Below, one piece after another: positions 50,643 to 64,000 of a DNA stretch of 64,000 nt. The stretch is from Cichorium intybus (Eukaryota; Streptophyta; Magnoliopsida; Asterales; Asteraceae). Within the stretch, counting starts at the first letter, position 1. Each line of letters starts with the position of its first letter. The stretch covers positions 88,370,750 to 88,434,749 of the forward strand of contig CM042015.1 in NCBI GenBank assembly GCA_023525715.1, given 5' to 3'. The position numbers and the translations under genes are program-made. The notes below the pieces were generated by a model. It was not told the DNA's origin. It did no database searches and was given only the letters and a program-made list of their open reading frames with translations.

Positions 50643-52165
50643 TTCCAAATAGGGTTAATGTTACCAAAATCCAACAAACTATTGTCTTTGGTTTTAAAAG
50701 GTCCCTAACATTTTTAAGGAACTCTAAGTCATCAAACTTTCATTTTACCCGTTAAAAAGGGGAAGTAATCAATTAAACCTGGTTGCCTATGTGAGGTGGC
50801 ATCCACATGGCATTTGGTTGACTATAATGGTCCACGTGGCGCTGACATGGCGTCCACATGGATTTTTCTATTAAAAATATTTTTTAATTTAGAATTTATT
50901 TTGATCCCAACACAACGTCTTCCCCAGATTCCATCTCCAATGTCGTCTGAGCTTCAAACTAATGCTCGAGAATCAGCAATTGTAGCCGCTCTTGACGGTG
51001 TAGCAGTGGCAACCACCACTACCGTGAATACCCACAACCTAAATCAAACATGCTTTAACAGACACCATATCATCTGCCAATCAAGATCAGTTAATAATCA
51101 CAACACCACCTAATGTGTCGGAACCACCAAGAAGAAACATCCTATTTCGCCGGTCATATTTGGATCCAATTAAAACTGATTCTCAAGAACCCCAGAAAAA
51201 GATGACGCCGCCAACAGGACTTTCCTCACCCCTTAAATTCAAGAACTTTATTGTCTTTCACCTGCAAATCTCTTCATAAACGTTCACTCGTGAAGTAACC
51301 AAAAGGTTTAACGCCTGAAATCGCACAAAACTGGTTGTATGCAACGGTTCAAACATTGGGCGATGCAAAAGAGGCGAATTTAAACTTTAACATTATCCGG
51401 GTTCTTTCAGTCGATCCTGATTTGACGTATTTGTTCGGGTCCATTTCTGTGATATTGTGAGCACGTCTTTGAATACCCTTGTGTTCAATCTGTATATAAA
51501 TTCAGATAGTGCCTTTTGAGATCTGCATTCATCAAGCTTCACCGGAAACTTGGATATGCCTGTTTACAAAGATTTTGTCACAAATTCAACAGATTTGAAT
51601 ACTTTAAATGTTAGTGTGGGGACGAAATACGATGCAGAGGATCCAAATGCAATTTTGAATGGTCTTGAAATGTTGAAGATAAGCAATAGAGCAATAAGTT
51701 TTGATGGTGCTGATTCGGTGGCAAATCCGGTGGTTTCTCCGATGAAGAAGAAAAAGATTTGTGTGTTGCTAGAAGCGGTTCTTGGGGTGGCGGTGGCGGT
51801 GATGAGAGAAGTTAACGAATGTGATTGAGTTGTTTGACGAGATAAAGTTTATAAGCAATGTATTTGTAGTTTTTTATTTTTAAAAAATAAAGAATATATC
51901 AATAAAATAAATTGAAAATTAAAAAACTATTTTCAATAGAAAAATCTAGGTGGACACCATGCCAACACCACATGAACCATTTCAGTCCACCAATCTTCAT
52001 GTGGATGCTACCTCACATAGGCAACCGGGTTAAATTGTTTGCTTCCCCTTTTTAACAGGTAAAATGAAAGTTCGATGACTTAAAATACATTATAAAAATC
52101 TAGGGACCTTTTAAAACCAAAGACGATAGTTTGTTCGGTTTCGGTGACATTAACCCTTCCAAATA
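50643..52165. mobile_element. Pack-MULE with 9-bp target duplication
   Basis: The element proper is 50652-52156 (1505 bp). TTCCAAATA flanks both sides (50643-50651 and 52157-52165), the 9-bp duplication typical of Mutator-like elements. Terminal inverted repeats of about 220 bp start GGGTTAATGTTACC and GGGTTAATGTCACC and share stretches such as GTCTTTGGTTTTAAAAGGTC and GGTTGCCTATGTGAGGT. The interior has no transposase. It carries host-derived coding sequence, so it is a Pack-MULE. Its right end lies about 270 bp from the stop codon of the ILK-type kinase gene. Confidence 0.93.
50930..51830 (+). pseudogene. Captured CrRLK1L receptor-kinase fragment (malectin-like domain to TM)
   Basis: Inside the Pack-MULE, plus strand. 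From about 51310 the reading is TPEIAQNWLYATVQTLGDA, then EANLNFNI, VDPDLTYL, RVHFCDIVSTSLNTLVFN, MPVYKDFVTNSTDLNTLNVS and EDPNAILNGLEMLKISN. It ends in a basic patch and a hydrophobic start of a transmembrane helix (KKKKICVLL, then LGVAVAVM). This is the C-terminal part of the malectin-like extracellular domain of FERONIA/THESEUS-type kinases. One base is missing between LTYL and RVHFCD, and a TGA follows NSDSAF. The kinase domain is absent. 50935-51250 is coding-like but unassigned and may come from another source. Confidence 0.82.
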
Positions 52166-52438
52166 CTCCTTTAAATGCCACGTAATAATAGAAATATATG
52201 TCTGCTTAACTACATGAAACGGAATACATGTTTTATTATTTAACCTTCGACCACATAACTCAATCTGACATCTTTAAGCAAAATACGAGCATTGATTTTT
52301 GGAACAAATCATACAAAAATTATAATACTATAAACAACAAAAGATCGACCGCACAAAGAATACAATTTGCTCAACATTTTTCGGAATCGGACCACCTTAT
52401 ATGGCGAATGTTGACCATTTTAAAGCCGGTTGACCATT

Positions 52439-55400
52439 TTATATGTGAGATGAACGGTCACGGCTACTTCTTTCAGAAGAATCTTCTTTCTTCCAAATTG
52501 TCTCCATTTTTTGAAACCACTTCAATGGTTTAACCTAAAGACATGACTTAATCTGGTAAGCTATATATGGATGTTATCATTTTAACTTAACAAAGAAAAA
52601 TAACAACTTATCCTTAAAAGTCTTGAGAAAAAAGACTTTTTAACCTTTTACAAATTTTCCTTAATTTTTATTTCTTCCATTTCCCAATGTGTGACGTCAT
52701 ATTCTCAAATATTTTTTTTTTAAATTATTTATCCAGACAACACTTAATCCATACAGAACTTAATGGAGATTAAAAAAAAAAAGGCATACCTTCCAACGTC
52801 TTTTACGATTTATAGAATAAAAGATTGATTCCAAACGAGGGATTATGTTCCTAAATGTTGGTCTCTCATTTGGATTTTCATGCCAACATTCTTCAATCAA
52901 TCTACAATATAATCATTTAGAAATCTTCAAAAAATGAAAGTACGTTGCTATTTTGGAAAGCACATACTCTTTAATCCCATGAGCATAACTTTTTGATGGA
53001 GCATTAAAAGGAGGGCGTTCATTGTTAACATATGCTTTAGGAACATCATCTTCATTTATCATGAAAAACGGTTGGCACCCTTCAATCATCTTCACCAAAT
53101 CAAAGGAAAGTTTATTACTTTAGATAATAAAGACGATTTATTTAAATATTAATATGCTTTAATATTATAAAGCTATAATAATACCTCTTGTAAAATTAAA
53201 GCAAAAGAAAAAACATCGACTTTGGTATCATAGTCTTCATTTCTAAACACCTCTGGAGCAACATATCTCCCTGTTATAACAAATAAATTAAACAACTCAG
53301 AAAGTTAATATAGATTAAATAAATCATCTATAGTACGTTGCTATAAGAAGGTACTCACAGGTAGTGTCATGATAGGTCATGAGTTTTTCTTGTTTGACTT
53401 TTTCAGTGACTTTGAACAGCTCACTGATTCCAAAGTCTGCAACTTTTAGATGTCCAGAATCAGCCCGCAAAATATTCCTGTTTTCTTACTCGGATAAAAT
53501 TAAATTAATCAACAATTGTAATGAGAAAACACAATAAAAAATATAAGGTTTGTTATTAAAAACTTACGAAGGCTCTAAATCCCTGTGAATAATCGGTTCC
53601 GGTTTATTCTCATGCAAATAGTTCATCCCCCTGAAAAAAACGACAAGTTTAACAAAGAAGTGAAAGTACAAAACTACCCTTCTAACTAAAATTAGCAAAC
53701 ATGGAAAATGACGAGTACCTTGCAATATCCATGGCAAATTTCAAAGCCGTTGTTGGCTTTAGTGCTCCTTTTCTTTTCAAAAAAAGACGAAGATCACCCT
53801 GCAATAATTACAAAATTCGATTAAATAAATAAAATATGTCAGAATACTGTGTTTGACATGCATTGGACTAAGAGTATGACATATGTCAGTGGGACAAAAA
53901 TTGCAACTTTTTGTCCCACTCAAAAAGGCGAATGTGTCAAATTACGTAGATGCCCTTGTTATGGAATATAAAAAAGAAACCTTTGGTAAATATTCTGTTA
54001 TGATCATCATTGGACTACTTTGAGTTACAGCACCCAAAAACTGAACAACATTTGGATGTCGTATCTTTTGAAGTAATTCAAGTTCATCCCTAAAAGCCCG
54101 CCTGATAATAACCCAGAAATTTAAAATAAAATAAAATAAAAAAAGCAACATATTGAATTAAAAAAAACATATTTATAATGAATAACCTACACTTTCTCCT
54201 TGTCAGTAAAAAGTTCATCTCCTAGCTTTTTAACTGCAACTTGAGTTCCACGCCATGAAACTATGGTGAATGTACCCTTAGAAATTTAAACCAAAATTAA
54301 CCAGATGAAAAAATAGTAAAATACAAGTATACAACACAAAGAAAATAAAAAAAAAGATTTTATTATTGATTGTATTAACAATTAAATTAATAGATGATTT
54401 ACCTTGGTGATGTCAACACTGTCTGTGAAATCAAGTTCTTTAGCATTGACTTCATATTCCGGAACTTCACGAGCATTTTTAACGTGCATGGGAGCCATCT
54501 AAGTATATATAATATTAAAAAAGCCCAAAAAATATCAAATTTATAGCAAGAATATGAAGTTTTTATATTGTATAAAAGTATAAGAACTTACAAGAGGTTT
54601 GGCTCCATGTTTCTCCAAAAGTTTGACCATGTCATGGTTTTTGTAATGGATTGAATCTGCAAGAGGCTGTTCAAAGAATATTAGATTTTTAATGAAAGAA
54701 GTGTTAACAATATTGCTTTTTTAAATTAAGTATATAACATATAACAAGCATAAGAATTTTATTGCTGCTTTATTTTTCTGTTGAGTTACAGATATGAAAA
54801 TTTACAAAGTTATAGCACTAACTTAATAGAGACATAATTTTACAGTTAGATGTCAAATAAAGTTTCAAATGAGTAGTTTCTGTGTAACTTTTCTACAGAG
54901 GATTAAAAATTTTGCATGAATATAATTTTATTGTTCTATTGAGGTGTTACGATCACTATTCATTTCCAATAGACCAAAAAGGGAAATTTACTTTGAAATA
55001 TCTACTCAATTAAAGCAATGTCATTCAAATATAAAGCAAGTTTCGCTGATCTAATTTGGTAGAATGTGTAAAATATAAAGTCCTAATGTACAAATTGTAA
55101 GCACAATGCTATAATTGGGTAGATATTTCATAATACATTGCACTAAAAATATAAAATTGGAACTCCAATTTTGTAATTGAAAATGAAAATAAGAATGTAA
55201 GATGCTATACTACACAAATAACTATAGTTGCTATTTCTTGCATTTGGTCGTTTATAAAAAGGGGAAATCTTTATGCTATGATCAATGAATGATCTATGAT
55301 CCCGAGTTTTTATCCCACATTCCATTTATCAGAACTATAATCATCAATTTAACCACAAAACACTGATTATATAACAGAAATAAACATCAAAAGCGAGTGT

Positions 55401-55734
55401 AAAATCTTACTGTGCTACCCCATCGATCTTTGACATCAACTTTCGCACCTCCTTTCAACAATAACTCGGCAACATCACAAAACCCTTGGCAAGCCGCCAC
55501 ATGTAACGCAGTCCGATTATCGATATCTTGAAAATTAACGTCAGTTCCTGAATCCAACAACTCTTTGATCCCTTCCAAATTACCCTCACTTGAAAAAAAC
55601 ATCAGCCTAACTCTAGGATCAATCGCATCCATTCCATCAATCTCTTCTTCTTCGGATTCTGAACCGGAATCCCTGTCCGGCGCCATTGACGACTGCCTCC
55701 CTAGCGTAAACCTAACTTGTGGCTTCGACTCCAT
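52439..55734 (-). CDS. Ankyrin-repeat Raf-like protein kinase, integrin-linked-kinase (ILK) type
   Basis: Twelve exons with GT/AG borders: 55734-55411, 54666-54592, 54498-54403, 54276-54191, 54101-53981, 53798-53719, 53630-53568, 53477-53359, 53270-53185, 53089-52968, 52901-52790 and 52534-52439. They total 1380 nt (459 aa). The N-terminus has RFTLGRQSSMAPDRDSGSES. Ankyrin repeats are about residues 40-130 (RTALHVAACQGFCDVAELLL). The Ser/Thr kinase domain is about 160-425, with VAVK Lys181, alpha-C Glu200, HRDLEPSN (Asp278), DFG (Asp296) and APE. All catalytic residues are present. The glycine loop is degenerate (GTFTIVSWRG) and the HRD loop has Glu instead of Lys, as in plant relatives. Members act in stress, growth and ion-transport signalling; the substrate is unknown here. 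The short C-terminal tail (KWFQKMETIW, ending SSHI) is supported by a clean acceptor at 52535. Confidence 0.95.
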
Positions 55735-56121
55735 ATTTACCCCAAACAAATCAGATTCAATACCCGGGAAACAATCTCTTGTAAATCAGCCGGACAAAAT
55801 TACTGTTTATACTTCTTTCGCGAACTAAATTCCTGAAAAGTTGAAATGGTTTTGTACAAATAACGACTCCAATGCACGGAGAGAGAATTTTCCAGGGTTG
55901 CAGCTTTGAATCTTTCCCTTTTCGTCGTTGACGGAAACGTTGACAATCGTTGATTTGAACAGGGACGAAGAAGGGTTCCGTTGAACGAGTAAAGGAAATT
56001 TTGATGACAGATTGTCAAGATCAAGGTTGCGGGGATATAGAGGACCAAATAATTGAAAGTTTCACTTAAGCCCCTTCCCAATATTTTTTGTTTCTTAAAA
56101 AAACATTATTCTCCGTTTAGT
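55735..56121 (-). promoter_or_regulatory. 5' UTR and proximal promoter of the ILK-type kinase gene
   Basis: About 390 bp between the kinase start codon and a Tourist-like MITE. No obvious upstream intron. The promoter is therefore short or includes the MITE. Confidence 0.5.
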
Positions 56122-56304
56122 TAAGGCTGAACGGAGTGGAAGCAAAATATGCCGGCGGCAGCTGAGTTGGCAAGTAATGCCTCCAACAAACACCACTCCC
56201 TAAGTCAAATATATTTGGGAGGCAAAACCCATCGGCATAAACATGCCGCTATCTCTCTCCTCTTTCTTTTTCTTTCTCTCTCTCTATATATATACATATA
56301 TCTA

Positions 56305-56386
<82 letters not shown>

Positions 56387-56503
56387 ACTCTAGATGCCTC
56401 CAACACCACTCCTTGACCAAAACATAACTCAACAACAAAACAATTTATCCTACGTGGCGGGCTTGCCTCCCAAATGTTGGAGGCACCACTCCTTTCAGCC
56501 TAA
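56122..56503. mobile_element. Tourist-like (PIF/Harbinger) MITE
   Basis: The element proper is 56125-56500 (376 bp). Termini are GGCTGAACGGAGTGG and, on the reverse complement of the right end, GGCTGAAAGGAGTGG, flanked by TAA on both sides (56122-56124 and 56501-56503). The interior contains GCCTCCAACA-type repeats and a (TA)n run. It sits in the promoter of the kinase gene. Confidence 0.85.
56307..56383. repeat. (TA)n microsatellite, ~77 bp
   Basis: TA run inside the Tourist-like MITE, preceded by CTCTCTCTATATATA. Confidence 0.97.
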
Positions 56504-56564
56504 GAAAAGTGTTTCCGTTTAAAGTTTTCAGTTTTTAGGAAAATAATATGAAAATTTGTCAAAA

Positions 56565-57198
56565 AATCCTTATATTTTGGCTCTATTTAGGAAAAAATCT
56601 TCTTTGATTTTTATTTTGTGATTTAATCTTCTAAACCTGTAAAAGTTTGTGAAGTAACTCATTTCACCTAAAATAGCAGGTCAGGGGTTAATTCACAAGT
56701 AAAACGATTTTTCAGGGACTTTTTCGCAAATAAAATAACTTTTTCCTTGTTTTTGTAAGTGACATAACTTTTACATACGTTGTCCAAATTCTACGAACTT
56801 TATATCCTTGTAAAGGTGGTAAATAGTACTACAACTTTGTTTTATAGACTTTTGTCTGAATTTCAGATCTTTCGCTACAATCCCTAATACATGAGTACAA
56901 ACTCATTTATGTCACTTTTTAATCATTTTTCAGCATTCATATCTCCTTTCTTATAACTCAATTAACCTGAATTTTTTTCTTTTTTTATTACTTTAAATAA
57001 TAAAATTTTCATAATGATGACTTTTTCCAATTCCTCATAGATTTTGAGATATATATAGCTATAAACATTGCATCCCATAATAATTAATATTTTATATGTA
57101 TGAACACCCATTTTCAAACGAGCATATATTTTGTTATACAAATCTATTTGTAACATCCGTTTTTCGATACGTCGTATTTGCGAGTTAATTTTTTTAGC

Positions 57199-57245
<47 letters not shown>

Positions 57246-58239
57246 GGAATTTTAATTAGGTTTGAGGGGGGGGGGGGAAGTGCCAATTAATGAAACCTTA
57301 TGTGTAAACAAATTTGTAAATGGGATAAAATAAATTAATAAGGAATAAGTAAAGGGTCTCTTGTGTCATATTGTGAAAGTTGCATGGCTGCCCTTTGGAG
57401 GGTCGATCACGACTTAGGAAGGGGATGTGGGTCTCGTTTCCATCAGCACATACAAGCTTCGTTCACGCAGATGTGTAAGTTGGCACTCCAACCGTAGAAT
57501 CAATGTTTGTAGCCGTGAACACCATCTTCCCTTGCTTCGTTTTCTACCAAGTCGTGAAGAAAGGAAGGAGATGTCGAGAGAGAAGAGTGAGTTGGAGAAG
57601 GGTGGATCAAGGAAGTCTTAGGTTGAAGTGTTTCTACTGTTACATCAATTAGGTGAGTTCTTTATTCCTTTTCTCTTTGTTCTAGTTGAATCACCACCAT
57701 CACACCTCCATCATGAGGTGTATGTTTGTGGGTGTGTGTATGCTTGATTGTTACTATAGATTTATTCTAACTTATTAAACCTTATATGAAAATTGTATTA
57801 TTCGAAATAATAAAAACACAGGAAAAAGATTATTGCTAATTGGAGTTATAACGGATGAGATGTGAATGTTTGAAAATGACTAAAAAGTGTCATAAATGGG
57901 TTTGTGCTCATGTTTAAGGGATTGTAACGAAAAATCTGAACATATTCAGACAAAAGCCTGTAAAACAAAGTTGTAGTACTACTTATCACCTTTACAAGGA
58001 TATAAAGTTTGTAAAATTTGGAAATCGTATGTAAAAGTTATGCCACTTACAAAAACAAAGAAAAAGTCATTTTATTTGTGAAAAAATCTCTGAAAAATCG
58101 TTTTACTTGTGAATTAACCTCTGACCTGCTATTTCAGGTGAAAGTGATTTTTTCACATACTTTTGAAGGTTTAGAGGATTAAATCACAAAATAAAAACCA
58201 GTAAGGAAATTTTCCTAAATAGAGCCACAATATGAGTTT
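56565..58239. mobile_element. Element with ~400-bp inverted arms, boundaries unclear
   Basis: The left arm (56565-56965) and right arm (57837-58239) are inverted copies. For example GGCTCTATTTAGGAAAA, CTTGTAAAGGTG, TAGTACTACAACTTTGTTTT and GACACTTTTTA-type stretches occur in both. The 870-bp centre has a TGTAACATCC word (57149), (AAT)n (57201-57245), a G12 run (57266-57277) and a basic, coding-like stretch (57427-57621) of unknown origin. This resembles a Mutator-like or foldback element. I could not read a target duplication. Confidence 0.65.
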
Positions 58240-60960
<2,721 letters not shown>

Positions 60961-63900
60961 GAAACATATCCACATCTTTGGCATTTAGTTGTAATCCAAA
61001 GATTTGTGCTGGGTTTGTAGACTTCGATGCTTGGGTATTTCTGTTTGATTTTTTGTTAGTTTTTTTTTTAAACATTGACGTTTCTGATTCAGTATGTTTG
61101 TATGTGTTTATGGCTAAATTTAATGCGTATTGTTTTCATTTTTCTATAAATATCTACCTGATGGGAACCAATGTTGTATACAGTTTAATGCCTATTTGTG
61201 GACAGGTTACCTGGATTGATTACACGGACTTTGTTACACATCTTTGGTATTCTTGGTTTTGATACATTTTAGGAATTTATCTTTGGTGGTGATATAAAAA
61301 AGCTAGAAATGGTACAGGTAAAATTGTTGGTGATATAATGGTTCTGTAATTTGTTTGACTGTAATAGTTTTTGATTTGTTATGTAATTGTTCTGCAATGG
61401 GTTTTGATACTTACAGTCAATTCTTCTCTCAATTGCAGTGGGTCTTGCAGGTTCTGATTGATACCTTAAAAAAATACAATATATTGAAGACTCTGTATCT
61501 GGCTTGATCGATGTCATAGTTCTAATTACTCTCTTCTAGCACTTAATTTAGATGAAACGACGCCTGAAGTAAGCATTTTAAAGGTTCGTATACATTCAAT
61601 TTTGATTTTTTAAAGCTTGGGTTATGATTCATTTTGATATTTTACATGAAACTTGTGGTACAAATCCATCCCATGAGATGGTTGTGACTTGTGATGTCTT
61701 TCTTTAGATATGAGTCGAGTTTTCAACACATGAAGATGGGCCTTGCAGGGTCTGATTGATACCTTAAAAAACTCCAATATATTGGTCTGCTTAATATTGC
61801 AGGTAAACTGGTTGCACCGCCACATCACAATAGTCATTGGTCTGAGAATGTATGAGACGGCTCTTTGGTATATTGAATTTGTAAAATTTAATGTTAATTT
61901 TTTTCATTAACTTCGAATTAGAACTCACCTCATGACCTGATTGGATTTAGAACTCACCTCTATGAAGTTACCCGATTCCTAATTTTAATTTCTATTCTAA
62001 CTGAATTAGACCCAAATTAACATGAGTTTCTGTTAAGCTATTAACTATTATTGAAGTTTTTTCTGGAATGTACTTTTATTTATATTCGAATGGTAAATAA
62101 AGGTGCATTACGATTTTTGCACTAAACCCTATTTTAAAACATAACAAAATGTAATTTTTGATGTGGTACCTGTTTTATTTTTTGGGTAATACAATCCCAT
62201 TTTGTTAATTTGTGATCTTTGCATAGTAGAGGTATAGACATGGCTTTTTAGTGGTTTTGTGTGTGAGTGTCTATTTTTCAGTGAGTTTGTGTGCATGCAT
62301 TATGTTCCGAAAAAAGAAATAATTGATTGTACATTGCTAAAAGAGAGCAATAAAAGCTTCATATTCTTTCAGGTTTATGCTAATTGATAAACATGTTTAA
62401 TTGTTTCATTTTCATCGTTTGGTACATGAATTGTATCAGATTTATCTGGTTCGTAGCAGCGTACTTTTATTTACTGGTCTAATATAGCATCATACCTTCA
62501 TTTATTGGTATAATATACGTTTGGTTCATAGAAGCGTACTTTCATTTATTAGTCTAATATAGCATCCTACTTTCAATCATTGATATAATATAGTGTCCTA
62601 CTTTCAGGTTTAATAAATGATGTTTTATTGGAGAAATTCAAGCATCTCGATAAATTTGGCATTCTAATTAATTGCATGGCTGGATTTCGAATTGGCAAAT
62701 TATTTCAAGTTAAATGTTCCAAGCTACAGAGGTATGTGACTGTGTTGATGCTTCTGGGTTAAATACTACAAACGAACTAACAAAACTAATAATTTTGAGT
62801 GTAATTTTGTTGTTTCAGCTTTTGTGTGACAGTTTACTTAACATATGTATCACAATACCTGATTTTTTGCAGTTTTAGTCCCAAAAAGTTTCTTTTGCGA
62901 ATTTTGTCCCTATTTGAGGTTTTCTTACATTTTGTCCCCTGTTCCAAGTAATGACTATATTTTTGGGACCAAAGTTGCAAAAATCAGCTATACTAATGGA
63001 CCAAAGTTTGTCATTTATTTGGAACAAGAAGGCATTCACACCCAACTCTTTCATACGGGTTTTGAAGGTGATTACAGTTTTTTAATTTCTAGGCATTTTA
63101 TGTGTATTGTTACTGTTATTGGTGCTTGATTTGATCACATGGGATGTAATCACATGATATGCAGTTAATGAAGTCTTGATTTTTTTTTTGCCATAGTTAG
63201 GTTTTATACTGTAACTTTTTCTCTGTTTTCAAATAGATATGAACCATTTATTACGCTTGCATCTTTCAATCTTTGCAGCTGAGGTATCTTTCTAAACCTT
63301 CCCTTTATTTGTGTATGTTTATGTTCAAATCTATTGTCTGTGTGTGTTTAACTGTGTGTTTTTATGTGTTTTTAGATGATCTTTATCCCCTAAAACTGAA
63401 ATCGGAGGCTTGAATACATAAAACACAACCCTTTATTAAATAGCATGCAGAAAAACCCTTGCTTAATATTTATGTTCAGTAAAACACAACTATTAATTTT
63501 TTACCTTTTAAATAAACCCAAAACAGTGTTACTACCTTCAATAGCCGTGTATCTACAATATGTGGCATTTAAATTAATTCTTATCCTACATGGTAAAAAA
63601 ATTGACCTGGCTGTTGTCTTACGCGTTGTCATATAGCTTAACTTGTTAATCGGGACAATTATTATGGTTAATTTTATTATTAGTATGCAGAAACATCACT
63701 CAATTGATTATCTAGCAGACAACCGGATACAACATTCCAAAAATTATCCGACAAAAAATTGTTCTTCGATTATCTAGCAGACAACCAAGGGATCCACTTT
63801 GACTTCCAGTCTATGGCAAGCAACAAGTTTTAGAAATGTGGTGGAATATATGTTCTTATATCTATATTGTTTACCTAGCTGTCTATATGTTTATATTTGC

Positions 63901-64000
63901 TTAAAACGTTGTAATTTCCGTCAAGTTTGTATTGTGAGGCCTTTTTAGTCTGATTATGTATTGTATGGGCTTTTCAGTCCTTTTATGTAGTGTAAGGTCT
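60961..64000. other. Unassigned right end with local duplications
   Basis: A block CTGATTGATACCTTAAAAAA plus AATATATTG occurs at about 61456-61490 and again at 61754-61790. Between 62458 and 62600, units of about 50 bp (CGTACTTTCATTTATTAGTC, TAATATAGCATCCTACTTTC) repeat three to four times. Short frames are not recognisable. No RNA gene seen. Confidence 0.4.

Noticed and set aside
51550..51828. Small independent 92-aa gene
   Set aside because: It is the end of a captured receptor-kinase fragment; the apparent start is TTG and the frame continues upstream to a TGA within the same domain.
53942..54151. Separate short kinase-like gene
   Set aside because: It is exon 5 of the ILK-type kinase with flanking intron sequence.

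Overview
The window is plant nuclear DNA. It has genes with many short GT-AG introns, AT-rich intergenic sequence, plant transposon families and long (TA)n and (GA)n microsatellites. The family is probably Asteraceae, judged from memory of how closely the AGAMOUS-type protein resembles composite-family C-class proteins. The genus cannot be fixed from the sequence.

Only two host genes can be assembled completely, both on the minus strand. The first is an AGAMOUS-clade MADS-box gene (coding exons between 12155 and 16271; 7 exons, 260 aa). It has a large first intron after the MADS exon, and (GA)n tracts sit in its upstream region and introns. The second is an ankyrin-repeat, Raf-like integrin-linked-kinase-type protein kinase (52439-55734; 12 exons, 459 aa). 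Every junction in both gene models has GT/AG borders and a conserved phase.

Most of the rest is transposable elements. From left to right: a MITE inside a (TA)n run (906-1383); a decayed Copia RT/RNase H (1690-2520); a complete CACTA element with 3-bp target duplication (4266-10990), carrying a broken TNP2-type transposase, a Transposase_24-type gene and telomere-like repeats; the AGAMOUS gene; a cluster of small Helitrons (17495-21192); a second, non-autonomous CACTA element (21577-28276) full of tandem and palindromic arrays, with a tRNA-like unit and a nested MITE; an En/Spm-type transposase remnant (29160-29660); G-rich and dinucleotide repeats; an LTR fragment with primer-binding site (36889-37839); a young LTR retrotransposon with eroded Copia gag (39620-47041); a 5'-truncated L1-type LINE (47105-48575); a Pack-MULE carrying a receptor-kinase fragment (50652-52156); the kinase gene; a Tourist-like MITE (56125-56500); a 1.7-kb element with ~400-bp inverted arms (56565-58239); and a second (TA)n-flanked element (58607-59850). 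The last 4 kb holds no recognised gene.

The strongest leads are four. The Pack-MULE holds part of a CrRLK1L malectin-like receptor kinase. An inverted duplication lies over the transposase start of the first CACTA element. The second CACTA element contains 734-bp-period long palindromes. The LTR element has near-identical LTRs but no working genes.
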